From Natrialba aegyptia DSM 13077 (GTDB lineage Archaea > Halobacteriota > Halobacteria > Halobacteriales > Natrialbaceae), in contig NZ_AOIP01000015.1 of assembly GCF_000337535.1 (NCBI RefSeq), forward strand, positions 337,112-401,111: a DNA stretch of 64,000 bases, read 5' to 3'. Shown here one piece after another: positions 45,820 through 55,517 of the stretch. Under the pieces are notes generated by a model. That model was not told the origin of the DNA. It made no database searches and saw nothing but the letters and a program-made list of their open reading frames with translations. The position numbers and the translations under genes were made by a program. Position 1 is the stretch's first letter; each line of letters starts with the position of its first letter.

Positions 45820-46899
45820 TCACTCGAGGTCGACGCGACAGCCGGTCTCTGCCGATTCGTAGGCCGCCTCGATCACACGGGTGTCGATGAGACCGTCCGC
45901 GCCGTCGGGTTCTGGCGTCGCGCCAGTGAGCACGCAATAGCCGAAGTAATCGAACTCTTCGCGGACCTCGTCGACCGGCGGCCCGGTGTGTTCCATGCGA
46001 ACATCACCGCTCTCGACGACGATTTCCTGGGGGACGACCCCGCCAAACGGAGATCTGATCGAAATCACGCCGCCGCTTCCGATCAGTTCGAGCCAACTGT
46101 TCGCGTGCGCGTCGAAACTCGCGGTACAGGACGCGGTCGCGTCGGTCGGGAACTCGAGTTGGAAGGTGACGTGTTCGTCGACTGCAACGGAGTCGGTGTT
46201 CGAGGCCGTCGTCGCGTACACGCCCGTCGGATCGCGGCCGAGGACGAACCGCGTCGTGTTCAGCGGGTAGATGCCGAGGTCGACGAGCGCGCCGCCGCCG
46301 GCGAGTTCAGGATCGAGCCGCCAGGTATCAGGGCCAGTCGCGGCCAACAGCGGGTGAGAGAATCCGGCGTGAACCTGGACGACGTCGCCGATAACGCCCG
46401 CGGAGACGAGTTCGCGCGTGCGGCGGACGGCGGGCTCGGTCTGGAGGCGATAGGCCGTCATCAGCGTCACGCCGGCGTCGTCGCAGGCATCGATGATCGT
46501 CTCGACGCGGTCGGGCGTCGTTTCGAGCGGCTTCTCGCAGATGACGTGTTTGCCGGTGCCGAGGTCAGCCGCAGCCGTCGCGTAGCGCCCGTGAAGCGCG
46601 TTCGGCGTTGCGACGTAGACCGCGTCGTACGCCTCGGTGTGGGCACCCGCGAGGAAGGCGTCGTAGGTGATGACGTGACCGATCTCGAACGTTTCGGCCA
46701 CCAACCGGCGCTGATCGGGCGAGCCGGTGACCAGCAGCGTCGGCTCGCAGTACTCGCTCTCGGCGATGGCCGGAATCGCCCGATTACGCGCGAAATCGCC
46801 GATGCCGACGATCGCGAGCCGAACCGTTCCCTCGACCGGCTCGCGCTCCCAGTCGCGCCGGGTGAACTCGTCGAGGATCGTCTCGAGTTCGAGTTCCAT
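45820..46899 (-). CDS. gfo6: Gfo/Idh/MocA dehydrogenase, D-xylose 1-dehydrogenase (Gfo6)-like
   Basis: 359 aa cytosolic NAD(P)-dependent dehydrogenase. Rossmann domain: LAIVGIGDFARNRAIPAIAE, VYVATPNALHGRYATAAADL, and the family signature GKHVICEKPLETT (catalytic Lys). C-terminal domain GGGALVDLGIYPLNTTRFVL. The opening LDEFTRRDWEREP with the GTVRLAIVG block resembles haloarchaeal D-xylose 1-dehydrogenase, which starts oxidative pentose breakdown. No other xylose-pathway gene is nearby, so related sugar substrates are equally possible. Confidence 0.82.
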   Translation of the reverse strand: MELELETILDEFTRRDWEREPVEGTVRLAIVGIGDFARNRAIPAIAESEYCEPTLLVTGSPDQRRLVAETFEIGHVITYDAFLAGAHTEAYDAVYVATPNALHGRYATAAADLGTGKHVICEKPLETTPDRVETIIDACDDAGVTLMTAYRLQTEPAVRRTRELVSAGVIGDVVQVHAGFSHPLLAATGPDTWRLDPELAGGGALVDLGIYPLNTTRFVLGRDPTGVYATTASNTDSVAVDEHVTFQLEFPTDATASCTASFDAHANSWLELIGSGGVISIRSPFGGVVPQEIVVESGDVRMEHTGPPVDEVREEFDYFGYCVLTGATPEPDGADGLIDTRVIEAAYESAETGCRVDLE

Positions 46900-47075
46900 C
46901 GTTCGGTCGACCTACGACGGCTGGTGCCGAAAAGAATCGTGCCGTCGGACGGGAGAGTCTGCATCCCGAACGTGTTACCGCTCGTGATGGACGACGAGAG
47001 GATCCGCAATCGCCTCATCAAACGTCGATCGGACACCAATATAGGATATTGAAGGAAAAACTTATTCAATAGCTC

Positions 47076-47094
47076 GGTATGTGGCTAGTATACC
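47076..47094 (+). promoter_or_regulatory. Inverted repeat in the nadA promoter/leader, possible operator
   Basis: GGTAT at 47076-47080 and ATACC at 47090-47094 form a 5-bp palindrome with a 9-bp spacer. It overlaps the predicted transcript start (about 27 nt after CTTATTC, 47061-47067). Short, so weak evidence; a binding site for an NAD-responsive repressor would fit the location. Confidence 0.3.
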
Positions 47095-47108
47095 TACTGG
47101 GAGACACA

Positions 47109-48242
47109 ATGGTCACGATGGAAACAACGGAGCTGGAAACCGATCTGAGTCTGTTCAAATACGACTCGCTCGAACAGCTTCCACCACGGTACCGGAATCT
47201 AGAAGAGAGCGAACGAACGGAGCGCATCGACGCCGCGCTCGCTGAACTCGGCGACGACGTCGTCATTCTCGGGCACAACTACCAGCGGCGCGAAATCGTC
47301 GAGCACGCGGACTTCGTCGGGGATTCCTACCAGCTTTCGAAGGAAGCCGCCGAGGCCGACGCCGAGTACGTGATCTTCGGCGGCGTGACGTTCATGGCTG
47401 AGAGCGCGGACATCATCACCGACGACGACCAGACGGTGATCCTCCCGAGCATGGAGGCATCCTGTCCGATGGCCGGGATGGCCGAAGCGCTGCAGGTCGA
47501 CGCCGCCTGGGCGGAAATCGCGGCGGCCGCGCCGGACGACGACATCATCCCGATCACGTACATGAACTCCTACGCCGATCTGAAGGCCTTCTGTGCGAGT
47601 CAGGGCGGCCTCGTCTGCACCTCCTCGAACGCCCACCGCGCCTTCGAGTGGGCGTTCGAACGCGGCGACAAAGTGCTGTTCCTACCCGACAAGCACCTCG
47701 GGGAGAACACCGCCCACCGGCTGGGCATGGAAGACGACATCGCGGAGTGGGACCCCTGGGATCCCGACGGCAAGGACGCCGAGGAAGTCGCAGACAGCGA
47801 CATCATCCTCTGGGACGGCTACTGTCAGGTCCACGAGCGGTTCCGCACGGATCACATCGACCGGGTTCGCGACGAGCATCCGAACGCGCGGGTCGTCGTC
47901 CACCCCGAGTGCCGACGCGAAGTCGTCGCGGCCGCCGACCGCGTCGGTTCGACGGCAACCATCTGCGAGACCGTCGCCACCGCCGACCCCGGCGAGACGT
48001 GGGCCATCGGCACCGAAATCCACCTGACGAACCACCTCCAGCGCTGGCATCCCGAGGTGAACGTCCTCCCGCTCTGTGGCGACGCCTGCATGGACTGCAA
48101 CGCCATGCGCCAGATCGACCCCAACTACCTCACCTGGGTGCTCGAAGAACTCGTCGCCGGCCGCGAACGAAACGTGATCGAAGTCGCGCCCGACGAAAAA
48201 GAACTCGCGACGGTCGCACTCGACCGAATGCTCGACATCTAA
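47109..48242 (+). CDS. nadA: Quinolinate synthase A
   Basis: Condenses iminoaspartate and dihydroxyacetone phosphate to quinolinate with a [4Fe-4S] cluster. 377 aa. Three cluster Cys are visible: ASCPMAGMA, the later HPECRRE and the CGDACMDCNAM region near residue 330. Substrate motifs: ILGHNYQRREI, GVTFMAESADI and TYMNSYADLKAF. Start ATG 47109 has a GGGAG site five bases upstream; METTEL at 47118 is an alternative. First gene of nadABC: 11 nt to nadB. Confidence 0.95.
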   Translation: MVTMETTELETDLSLFKYDSLEQLPPRYRNLEESERTERIDAALAELGDDVVILGHNYQRREIVEHADFVGDSYQLSKEAAEADAEYVIFGGVTFMAESADIITDDDQTVILPSMEASCPMAGMAEALQVDAAWAEIAAAAPDDDIIPITYMNSYADLKAFCASQGGLVCTSSNAHRAFEWAFERGDKVLFLPDKHLGENTAHRLGMEDDIAEWDPWDPDGKDAEEVADSDIILWDGYCQVHERFRTDHIDRVRDEHPNARVVVHPECRREVVAAADRVGSTATICETVATADPGETWAIGTEIHLTNHLQRWHPEVNVLPLCGDACMDCNAMRQIDPNYLTWVLEELVAGRERNVIEVAPDEKELATVALDRMLDI

Positions 48243-48253
48243 CGACTGTACCA

Positions 48254-49765
48254 ATGACAGCTACCGACAATCCCGAAACCGCGGACGTGCTCGTCGTCGG
48301 CAGCGGCATCGCCGGCTGTTCGGCCGCCCTCGCAGCGGCCCGCGCGGGTGCCGAAGTCCTGCTCCTGACCAAAGCCGAGCGACCCGACGACGCCAGCACC
48401 GACTGGGCGCAAGGCGGCATCTCGACCACCCGCGGCGACCCCGCCGCGCTCGCGGACGACATCATCGCAGCCAGCGACGACACCGCCGACCCCGACGCCG
48501 TCGACGTCCTCGTCGAAACCGCCGATGAGGCAGTCGAGGACGTGCTCATCGACACCCTCGGCATCGAGTTCGACGAGACGGCCGCCGGTGAACTCGACTA
48601 CACCCGCGAGGCGGCCCACTCCGAGCGGCGTATCCTCCACGTCGACGCGGCGACGGGAACCCACATCCTGCGCCCGTTCCTGAATCACGTCGACGATCAC
48701 GAGCGCATCGAGGTGCGACAGGACACGGCCGCGCTCGAACTGATCACTCACGAAGGCCGCGTTCACGGCGTCGTCAGCGACGAAAAAGCAACTGGTACGC
48801 CGATCTACGCCGGGACGACGATCCTCGCAACCGGCGGCATCGGCGCGCTCTACGGTCAGTCGACCAACCCCGACGACGCCACCGGCGACGGCATCGCCAT
48901 GGCCGCGCTGGCCGGCGCGGACGTAGCCGACCTCGAGTTCGTCCAGTTCCACCCAACCGCGTACGCGGGCAAAGAGCCGTTCCTGCTCTCCGAAGCGCTG
49001 CGCGGCGAGGGCGCGCTCCTCCGGAACGCCCACGGCGAGCGATTCATGCCCGACTACCATCCCGACGCTGAACTCGGGCCGCGGGATGTCGTCGCCCGCG
49101 CGGTCGAAACTGAGCGCGAGGCGACCGGCGAGGTCGTCCTCGACGTGAGCCCGCTCGAGTTCGGCGACGAGTTCCCGGGCATCGCCCAGAAGTGTCGCGA
49201 CCGGGGGATTGACGGCAACGAAATTCCCGTCGCGCCTTGCGAGCACTTCCTCTGTGGCGGCGTTGCGGTCGACGACCGCGGGCGCACGTCGCTCGACCGG
49301 CTCTACGCCGTTGGCGAGTGCGCGCGGACGGGTGTCCACGGCGCGAACCGACTGGCGAGTACGAGCCTGCTGGAGGGGCTGGTCTGGGGGCTGCGGGCCG
49401 GCGAGGATGCGGCCGGAGCCGAACCCGAGGTCGTCGAAGCGCCCGACCTGCGCAATCGCGACCCCGACCTCCCCGAGCGCTTCGCCGCCGAGAAGTTCGC
49501 ACGCCTCCAGCGGACGATGGACGAGTTCCTCGGGCTGGAACGCGACCCCGGCGAACTCGCTCGCGCGGGTGCCGTCCTTCGGCGGCTCAAGGGCGAGGTG
49601 GACGCCTACATCCGCACCCGGACGGCGCGGGACCTGTACGAACTTCGCAACGCCTGCGTCGTGGCGCTGCTGATCGCGCGCGCCGCGGGCGAGAATCCGG
49701 AGTCGGTGGGGTGTCACTCCGTCGTCGAAGACGAGCCAGCGCCGGAACAGACGGCGAACGATTGA
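48254..49765 (+). CDS. nadB: L-aspartate oxidase
   Basis: FAD enzyme oxidising L-aspartate to iminoaspartate, which nadA then uses. 503 aa. FAD-binding motif VLVVGSGIAGCSAALAAARA at the N-terminus, the STDWAQGGISTTRGDPAALA block, FVQFHPTAY, the active-site segment around CEHFLCGGVAVDDRGRTSLD, VGECARTGVHGANRLASTSL and a helical C-terminal domain (ELRNACVVALLIARAAG). Oxygen or fumarate serves as acceptor. Second gene in the operon; the next start is 6 nt after its stop. Confidence 0.95.
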   Translation: MTATDNPETADVLVVGSGIAGCSAALAAARAGAEVLLLTKAERPDDASTDWAQGGISTTRGDPAALADDIIAASDDTADPDAVDVLVETADEAVEDVLIDTLGIEFDETAAGELDYTREAAHSERRILHVDAATGTHILRPFLNHVDDHERIEVRQDTAALELITHEGRVHGVVSDEKATGTPIYAGTTILATGGIGALYGQSTNPDDATGDGIAMAALAGADVADLEFVQFHPTAYAGKEPFLLSEALRGEGALLRNAHGERFMPDYHPDAELGPRDVVARAVETEREATGEVVLDVSPLEFGDEFPGIAQKCRDRGIDGNEIPVAPCEHFLCGGVAVDDRGRTSLDRLYAVGECARTGVHGANRLASTSLLEGLVWGLRAGEDAAGAEPEVVEAPDLRNRDPDLPERFAAEKFARLQRTMDEFLGLERDPGELARAGAVLRRLKGEVDAYIRTRTARDLYELRNACVVALLIARAAGENPESVGCHSVVEDEPAPEQTAND

Positions 49766-49771
49766 GCACCG

Positions 49772-50590
49772 ATGATCACCGACGCACAAATCGAACGCTG
49801 GCTCCGCGAGGACGTCGGCCACCACGACGTGACGAACCAGGTCCCCGGCGAGACGACCGGTGAACTCGTTGCCAAAGAAGCCGGCACTGTTGCGGGACTC
49901 GAAGCCGCGGCGGCCGTCTTCGCGTTCATCGGCGCGACCGTGACGGACCGACTCGAGGCGGGTACACGGGTCGATACCGGCGACGAACTCCTCGCCGTCG
50001 AGGGCGAGGCGCGCGACGTGCTCCGCGGCGAGCGCGTCGCCGTCAACCTCGCCGGCCACGCCTCGGGCATCGCGACGCGAACGAACCGAGCCGTCGCGGA
50101 AGCGCGGACCGAATCCGACGACGTACGAATCGCCGCGACCAGGAAGACCACGCCCGGCCTGCGCGGACTCGAGAAGCGCGCCGTGGTGGCCGGCGGCGGC
50201 GACACCCACCGGCTCGACCTCTCGCACATGGTCATGGTGAAGGACAACCACATTGCGGAGATGGGGCTCGAGGGTGCCGTCGAGCACTTCCGCGAGCGGG
50301 CCTCGTTCGCGACGAAACTCGACGTGGAAGTCGAAACGGTCGAGGACGTGCCCCGGGCCGCCGAAGCCGGGGCGGATATCGTCCTGCTCGATAACATGTC
50401 CCCCGCGGAGACACGCGAGGCCGTCTCGCTGCTCGCGGAGTACGAGGGCGTTCTCGCGGAGGCGAGCGGCGGAATCACGCTCGAAACCGTCGCCGACTAC
50501 GCCGCCGTGGGCGTCGACGTGATCTCCATGGGGTCACTTACCCACTCCGCGCCGTCGCTCGACCTGTCGTTTCGGACGGCGAGTGACTGA
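49772..50590 (+). CDS. nadC: Nicotinate-nucleotide pyrophosphorylase (quinolinate phosphoribosyltransferase)
   Basis: Makes nicotinate mononucleotide from quinolinate and PRPP, closing the de novo start of NAD synthesis. 272 aa. [13 protein letters not shown] opening; [39 protein letters not shown] (substrate-binding Arg/Lys/His); [38 protein letters not shown]; and [15 protein letters not shown] with [12 protein letters not shown]. All catalytic blocks are intact. Last gene of nadABC, with 6 nt from nadB. Confidence 0.96.
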   Translation: MITDAQIERWLREDVGHHDVTNQVPGETTGELVAKEAGTVAGLEAAAAVFAFIGATVTDRLEAGTRVDTGDELLAVEGEARDVLRGERVAVNLAGHASGIATRTNRAVAEARTESDDVRIAATRKTTPGLRGLEKRAVVAGGGDTHRLDLSHMVMVKDNHIAEMGLEGAVEHFRERASFATKLDVEVETVEDVPRAAEAGADIVLLDNMSPAETREAVSLLAEYEGVLAEASGGITLETVADYAAVGVDVISMGSLTHSAPSLDLSFRTASD

Positions 50591-50693
50591 ACTCGATCGG
50601 TCGGGAACCGTCTCCGGCCGGCGATTTTGTCGGGGGAGCGAAAGTGAACAGACAGGGGCCGTGCCACCCGAATGTGGCGGATTGCAGCGCCTC

Positions 50694-50700
50694 GTTTTAT
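50694..50700 (+). promoter_or_regulatory. TATA-like box for the leader ORF and DrrAB-type operon
   Basis: GTTTTAT; the transcript would begin near 50724, leaving a leader of about 40 nt before the ORF at 50765. Confidence 0.5.
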
Positions 50701-50764
50701 CACTTTCACTCCGCCTGGCGCAGGTTCATACGTGTGCGAACTGTACCCACATTGAGGAGCGCGT

Positions 50765-50854
50765 ATGAATCGTTCTACCCATCCCAAAACGACGACAGCG
50801 GAGTGCTTCGCCCGAAATCGGCCCCGACTCGTGGAAACGGAGGGGGTCGGATGA
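50765..50854 (+). CDS. Possible 29-codon leader ORF overlapping the ABC ATPase start
   Basis: Encodes [20 protein letters not shown] and nine further residues. It has a good ribosome site, GAGGAG at 50754-50759, five bases before its ATG. Its TGA overlaps the ABC ATPase ATG as ATGA (50851-50854), the classical translational coupling overlap. Too short for codon statistics; not recognised. Basic Arg/Lys/Thr-rich composition is unlike ordinary acidic haloarchaeal proteins, so a regulatory role of the translation itself is more likely than a functional peptide. Confidence 0.4.
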   Translation: MNRSTHPKTTTAECFARNRPRLVETEGVG

Positions 50855-52059
50855 CCGAACGCACGTCACCGACGAACGCCGCCGATCGCAAGCGTCACTC
50901 GAGTGCCGGCACGACCTCGACGGTCTCAACCCGCAACGGAGCCGCGTCGGTAACTGACGACCGGCAACGAGATCGAGGGACTCGTAGCACGACCGATGGA
51001 ACCGATCCGACCGATACTGCGGCGACAGCGCAGACCGCGACCGAAACGGAACCGGAACGCGAGCACCCTCTCGCCATCGAAACGACGGGCCTCGTCAAAC
51101 ACTTCGGCGAGACGAAAGCCGTCGACGGCATCGACCTGGCCATCCCGGCCGGCGGCATCTACGGGCTTCTCGGTCCCAACGGGGCCGGCAAGACGACCGT
51201 GATTCGCATGCTCGCGACGCTGTTACAACCCGATGCGGGCACGGCGCGGGTGTTCGGTCACGACGTTGCGACCGACGGCGACGCAGTCCGTCGTCGCGTG
51301 AGCATGACCGGCCAGTTCGCCTCGGTAGACGAGGATCTCACCGGCCGCGAGAACCTCGTCCTCCTGGCTCGCCTGCTCGGCTACTCCCGAGCGCAGGCCG
51401 CCGAGCGCACGCGTGAACTCATCGACGCCTTCGGGCTGACCGAGGCGGCGACGCGACAGGTGAAGACCTACTCCGGCGGGATGCGCCGCCGTCTCGACAT
51501 CGTAGCGAGCATCGTCGTCACGCCGGAGCTCCTGTTTCTCGACGAACCGACCACCGGACTCGACCCGCGGAACCGAAACCAGGTCTGGGACATCATCCGC
51601 GCGCTGGTCGCCAACGGAACCACCGTTTTGCTGACCACGCAGTACCTGGACGAAGCCGACCAGTTAGCCGACCGGATCGCCGTCATCGACGAGGGACGGA
51701 TCATCGCCGAGGGTACGCCCGGCGAGCTCAAGGCATCCGTCGGTTCCGGCGTCCTGTCGGTCCGGTTGCGTGACCCCGAGTGCCGCGACGCAGCCAGGGA
51801 CGTGCTGACCTCAGTCCTCGACGCGCCAGTTGAACTCGAGTCCGATCCGGCGGCCCTCTCCGCTCGGATCGAAGACCCCGATCGCGTCACCCAGGCGCTC
51901 GACGCGCTCGCAGAATCGCGCATCGAAGTCACCGAGTTCACGCTCGGCCAGCCGAGTCTGGACGAGTTCTTCCTCGAAGTGACCGATCGGCCGACGCGCG
52001 GTGGTGCGGATCGGGACGCGACGACGGACGACGGGATGCGCCAGGAGGGAGTCGAATGA
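50851..52059 (+). CDS. ABC transporter ATP-binding protein (DrrA-type)
   Basis: 402 aa. The first 65-70 residues are polar and low-complexity ([20 protein letters not shown]). The ATPase core follows: Walker [13 protein letters not shown]-loop [16 protein letters not shown], signature [16 protein letters not shown], Walker [21 protein letters not shown], and an H-loop where His is replaced ([20 protein letters not shown]; Gln in place of the usual His, a known feature of DrrA). The C-terminal extension of daunorubicin-resistance ATPases is present. ATG 50851 has GGAGGGGG four bases upstream. Overlaps the permease by 4 nt. Confidence 0.94.
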   Translation: MTERTSPTNAADRKRHSSAGTTSTVSTRNGAASVTDDRQRDRGTRSTTDGTDPTDTAATAQTATETEPEREHPLAIETTGLVKHFGETKAVDGIDLAIPAGGIYGLLGPNGAGKTTVIRMLATLLQPDAGTARVFGHDVATDGDAVRRRVSMTGQFASVDEDLTGRENLVLLARLLGYSRAQAAERTRELIDAFGLTEAATRQVKTYSGGMRRRLDIVASIVVTPELLFLDEPTTGLDPRNRNQVWDIIRALVANGTTVLLTTQYLDEADQLADRIAVIDEGRIIAEGTPGELKASVGSGVLSVRLRDPECRDAARDVLTSVLDAPVELESDPAALSARIEDPDRVTQALDALAESRIEVTEFTLGQPSLDEFFLEVTDRPTRGGADRDATTDDGMRQEGVE

Positions 52060-52934
52060 CCGCCGAACGGTCGCCAACGGCCGCGGAGACGGAACTGAAC
52101 TCGGATCCGGCTCGGCAGCCGGATCCCGACGTTGACACCCTTCACGCGGCGGTGTCGGACAGTCCGCGGCCGCCGCGGCCGAGTGCGGTGTCGGCCTCGC
52201 TCACGTTCGGCTGGCGGGCGCTCCTGAAGATCAAGCACGTCCCCGAGCAACTGTTCGACGTGACGGTCTTCCCGATCATGTTCCTCCTTCTGTTCACCTA
52301 CCTGTTCGGCGGCGCGCTCGCCGGTTCGACGAGCGCGTACCTCCAGGAACTCTTGCCGGGAATCCTGGCCATGACGGTCGTGTTCATCACGATCTACACC
52401 GGCGTCACGCTGAACGACGACATCGACGAGGGCGTCTTCGATCGCTTCCGAACGATGCCGGTCTGGCAGCCGTCGGTCATCGTCGGTGCCCTGCTCGGGG
52501 ACGCCGTTCGGTACACGATCGCCTCGACGATGGTCATCGGACTCGGCCTGCTGCTCGGGTTCCGTCCGGAGGGCGGCGCAATCGGCGTGATTTCGGCAGT
52601 CGCGCTCTTGCTGGTGTTCTCGTTTAGCCTGTCGTGGATCTGGACGGCGCTCGGATTCATCATGCGGACGCCGGAGTCGCTCATGGGCGTGAGCATGCTG
52701 ATCCTGTTCCCGCTTACGTTCATCAGCAACGTCTTCGTCGATCCGCGGACGATGCCCGGGTGGCTCGAGGCGTTCGTCTCGATCAACCCCGTCAGTCACC
52801 TGGTCACGGCGATGCGCGGGCTGATGCACGGTACCGCCACGGCTGGGGATGTTATCATCGTTCTCGGCCTCTCTGCGGTGTTTGTCGTCGTCTTCGGTCC
52901 CGCGACGATGTACCTCTTTCACGCTCAGCAGTAG
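52056..52934 (+). CDS. ABC-2 type permease (DrrB-type)
   Basis: Membrane partner of the preceding ATPase, 292 aa, starting in its ATGA overlap. A polar N-terminal part precedes six helices: [40 protein letters not shown], a central pair near residue 150-195, and [20 protein letters not shown]. The [20 protein letters not shown] loop and [20 protein letters not shown] block are family signatures. Exports lipids or hydrophobic compounds; substrate not known. Confidence 0.93.
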   Translation: MTAERSPTAAETELNSDPARQPDPDVDTLHAAVSDSPRPPRPSAVSASLTFGWRALLKIKHVPEQLFDVTVFPIMFLLLFTYLFGGALAGSTSAYLQELLPGILAMTVVFITIYTGVTLNDDIDEGVFDRFRTMPVWQPSVIVGALLGDAVRYTIASTMVIGLGLLLGFRPEGGAIGVISAVALLLVFSFSLSWIWTALGFIMRTPESLMGVSMLILFPLTFISNVFVDPRTMPGWLEAFVSINPVSHLVTAMRGLMHGTATAGDVIIVLGLSAVFVVVFGPATMYLFHAQQ

Positions 52935-53162
52935 CGGTCGCCATCCGTTCGGCTGTGAACGGTGGTGACTGCGATTACCGGTTCGCTCGTGACTGTTGCT
53001 GTCCGCTATGGGCCGCTCGCGCGGCAGTCACCGAACGCGAGTTCGTATCGGGTCTCGACTCTCTGCAGGTCGAACGGATCGAGTGTTCGCCGTCCCCGAA
53101 CGGAGTGCACGGTTGCAGTTGCTGGTTGCTCGCTTTTCGTGTCTGGTAGCAAATCACACCCC

Positions 53163-54641
53163 ATGACGGAACGACCACTGCGTCCCGATTCCGAACTCGG
53201 CTGGAACGCGCTGTACCTCGCCAGCGAGTGGACAGCACCGGGCGACCGCGATTCGATCACAGTTGAGAACCCCTATACGCGCGAGGAGTTCGCGTCCGTT
53301 CCCGCCGGGACGCCGGATGACGTCGACCGGGCCTACGAAGCCGCCGCCGAGGCCCAGGAGTCGTGGGCCGAACAGCCGCCACAGGGACGTGCACAGGTCG
53401 TAACCGCAGCCCTCGAGTTCATTCGCGAGAACCGCGAGGAGATCCTGGCGTTGCTCGCCCGCGAGTCCGGGAGCACGCGGGTCAAGGGCAACGCCGAACT
53501 CCAGACGGCCCGCGGGATGATGCAGGAGGCGGCGAGTTACCCGTTCCGGATGGCGGGACAGCACTCGGAGTCGATCGTCCCCGGCAAGGAGAACACCGCC
53601 GTTCGCGTGCCGGTCGGCGTCGTCGGCGTCATCTCGCCGTGGAACTTCCCGCTGCACCTCTCGATGCGCGCCGTCGCGCCCGCCATCGCAGCCGGGAACG
53701 CCGTCGTCCTCAAACCCGCCTCGAACACGCCGATCACGGGCGGCCTGCTGCTCGCGCGCATCTTCGAAGCCGCCGGGCTTCCCGAGGGCGTGCTCAGCGT
53801 TGTTCCCGGCTCCGGTTCCGACATCGGCGACGCGGTCGCCGGCCACGAAATCCCCCGCGTGCTCGCGTTCACGGGGTCGACGGAAGTCGGCCAGCACGTC
53901 GCCAGCCAGGCCGCCGAAACCTGTGCGCTGCCCGCCCTCGAACTCGGCGGCAACAACGTCCACGTCGTCACCGAGCACGCCGACCTGGACCGGGCCGTCG
54001 ACGGCGGCGTCTTCGGCTCGTTCCTCCACCAGGGCCAGGCCTGCATCTCGATCAACCGCCACCTCGTCCACGAGGATCTGTACGACGAGTACGTCGAGCG
54101 CCTGGCCGACCGCGCGGCGAGTCTCCCCGCCGGCGATCCGACCGACGACGACACCGTCATCGGCCCGATCATCGACGAGAGCCAGCGCGACCAGATCGTC
54201 GCGTACATCGACGACTCGATCGAGGCGGGAGCCGCGCTCGAAACCGGCGGCGATCACGACGAACTCGTCGTCGAGCCGACGGTGCTTTCTGCCGCCGATA
54301 ACGATATGGCTGCAGCGGAAAACGAGCACTTCGGCCCCGTCGCTCCCGTGATTTCCTACTCGAGCGACGAGGAGGCGATCGAACTGGCGAACGACACGAT
54401 CCACGGCCTCTCGGGCTCGGTCCACAGCGAGGATCTCGAGCAGGCCCGCACGATCGCGGACGAGATCGAAACCGGCATGGTCCACATCAACGATCAGCCG
54501 CTCAACGACGAACCCCACGTCCCCTTCGGCGGCATGAAACAGTCCGGCGTCGGCCGCTACAACGGCGACTCGATCCTCGACGAACTCACGACGACGAAGT
54601 GGATATCGGTCCAGCGCGAGCCGCGAGAGTACCCGTTCTAG
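53163..54641 (+). CDS. Aldehyde dehydrogenase (NAD(P)+)
   Basis: 492 aa. PWNFPLHLSMRAVAPAIAAG, the cofactor motif FTGSTEVGQHVASQAAE, catalytic Glu in LELGGNNVHVV, nucleophile Cys in FLHQGQACISINRHL (about residue 293), and the C-terminal HVPFGGMKQSGVGRYNG. Resembles vanillin/benzaldehyde dehydrogenases more than betaine aldehyde dehydrogenases. ATG 53163 is the first Met after the upstream gap; the frame runs earlier (to 52962) but there it is not conserved-looking. Stands alone before the tRNA. Confidence 0.94.
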   Translation: MTERPLRPDSELGWNALYLASEWTAPGDRDSITVENPYTREEFASVPAGTPDDVDRAYEAAAEAQESWAEQPPQGRAQVVTAALEFIRENREEILALLARESGSTRVKGNAELQTARGMMQEAASYPFRMAGQHSESIVPGKENTAVRVPVGVVGVISPWNFPLHLSMRAVAPAIAAGNAVVLKPASNTPITGGLLLARIFEAAGLPEGVLSVVPGSGSDIGDAVAGHEIPRVLAFTGSTEVGQHVASQAAETCALPALELGGNNVHVVTEHADLDRAVDGGVFGSFLHQGQACISINRHLVHEDLYDEYVERLADRAASLPAGDPTDDDTVIGPIIDESQRDQIVAYIDDSIEAGAALETGGDHDELVVEPTVLSAADNDMAAAENEHFGPVAPVISYSSDEEAIELANDTIHGLSGSVHSEDLEQARTIADEIETGMVHINDQPLNDEPHVPFGGMKQSGVGRYNGDSILDELTTTKWISVQREPREYPF

Positions 54642-54800
54642 CGGCGCTCCCGCGTTCTAGCGCGCTATGGCCGAGTACTCGAGCACAGTTCACCGTTTGG
54701 TGACTCCCAACTGGGAACGGATCTGGACTCGTGAGCTCATAACCAGTCACGGACTCATCTCCGTTTCGCATACGCGGCCCTCACTGGTTTCGAGTCAGCA

Positions 54801-54884
54801 TGCGAGGGAAGGGATTTGAACCCTCGGACCCCTACGGGAGCGGGTCTTAAGCCCACCGCCGTTGGCCTGCTTGGCTACCCTCGC
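54801..54884 (-). tRNA. tRNA-Leu (anticodon UAA)
   Basis: 84-nt tRNA on the minus strand. Acceptor GCGAGGG pairs with CCCTCGC and the discriminator base is A, as for leucine. The D arm follows; the anticodon stem GTGGG/CCCGC encloses loop CTTAAGA, giving UAA. A long variable arm (type II, as leucine and serine) and a T loop TTCAAAT complete it. CCA is not encoded. No intron. Lies between the aldehyde dehydrogenase and ferredoxin genes. Confidence 0.95.
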
Positions 54885-54972
54885 GCAAAAGCGCACTCGG
54901 GGATATCCGCCCCGCTACAATGTGCGTTTCGGTGTGCGTCGACCGAATCGCCCGATCGAAACCCGGTCTCGG

Positions 54973-55326
54973 TTACCAGTCGACGCTCAACGTCCCGTCC
55001 CCGTGCGGGTCCGGCGCGATCTCCTCGTCTGTCCGGCGGTCGATGACGTGAATGCACCCCTCGTCTTTCTTCGCCGGACAGACCTCCGCGGCGCGGACGT
55101 TGTGATCCAGGTCCGCCTCGTCGATGAAGTAGGTGTTCGGTTTGGCGATCCCCGAAGCGAGCGACATCTCCCAGTTGTCGCTGACTTCGGCGCACTTGCC
55201 GGCCCCGAAGCACTTGTTGGCCTCGAAGATGATCTTGTAGGGCTTTTCCTCGATCGATGGCGCATCGGCCGAGCCGACATCGCTCGCGCGCTGGATCTCG
55301 CCGCCGTTCTCATCGCCGTCGGTCAT
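54973..55326 (-). CDS. Single-cluster ferredoxin
   Basis: 117 aa iron-sulfur electron carrier. Core: YKIIFEANKCFGAGKCAEVS, EADLDHNVRAAEVCPAKKDE and GCIHVIDRRTDEEIAPDPHG. The Cys spacing (CFGAGKC, then CP) resembles single [3Fe-4S]/[4Fe-4S] ferredoxins that serve cytochrome P450-type enzymes rather than the plant-type 2Fe-2S haloarchaeal ferredoxin. Acidic N-terminus of about 35 residues. ATG 55326 lies 27 nt from CGAAAGG (minus strand, 55350-55356). Redox partner not adjacent. Confidence 0.88.
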   Translation of the reverse strand: MTDGDENGGEIQRASDVGSADAPSIEEKPYKIIFEANKCFGAGKCAEVSDNWEMSLASGIAKPNTYFIDEADLDHNVRAAEVCPAKKDEGCIHVIDRRTDEEIAPDPHGDGTLSVDW

Positions 55327-55517
55327 TATACGACTGTTCGACTGCGTCACCTTTCGCGTTACGGTTGGGTGCCGAACGCGCTTCCGAAGCGAGTTCTCGA
55401 GCCGCGTCAGGTTCGATCCTGAACTCGTCGCGAGCCGTCCGGGGCGGTTCACCGAGGCCGGGTTGCGCGGTACCCGGCGACCGATTCGGTCGCGAGGTGA
55501 ACGCTCACCGCGGGTTC

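Noticed and set aside
46987-47052. 21-codon ORF before nadA
   Set aside because: It ends before the predicted nadA transcript start, lacks a promoter or ribosome site, and shows no pattern.
48239-50287. 682-codon minus-strand frame
   Set aside because: Antisense shadow of nadB and nadC, whose motifs are complete.
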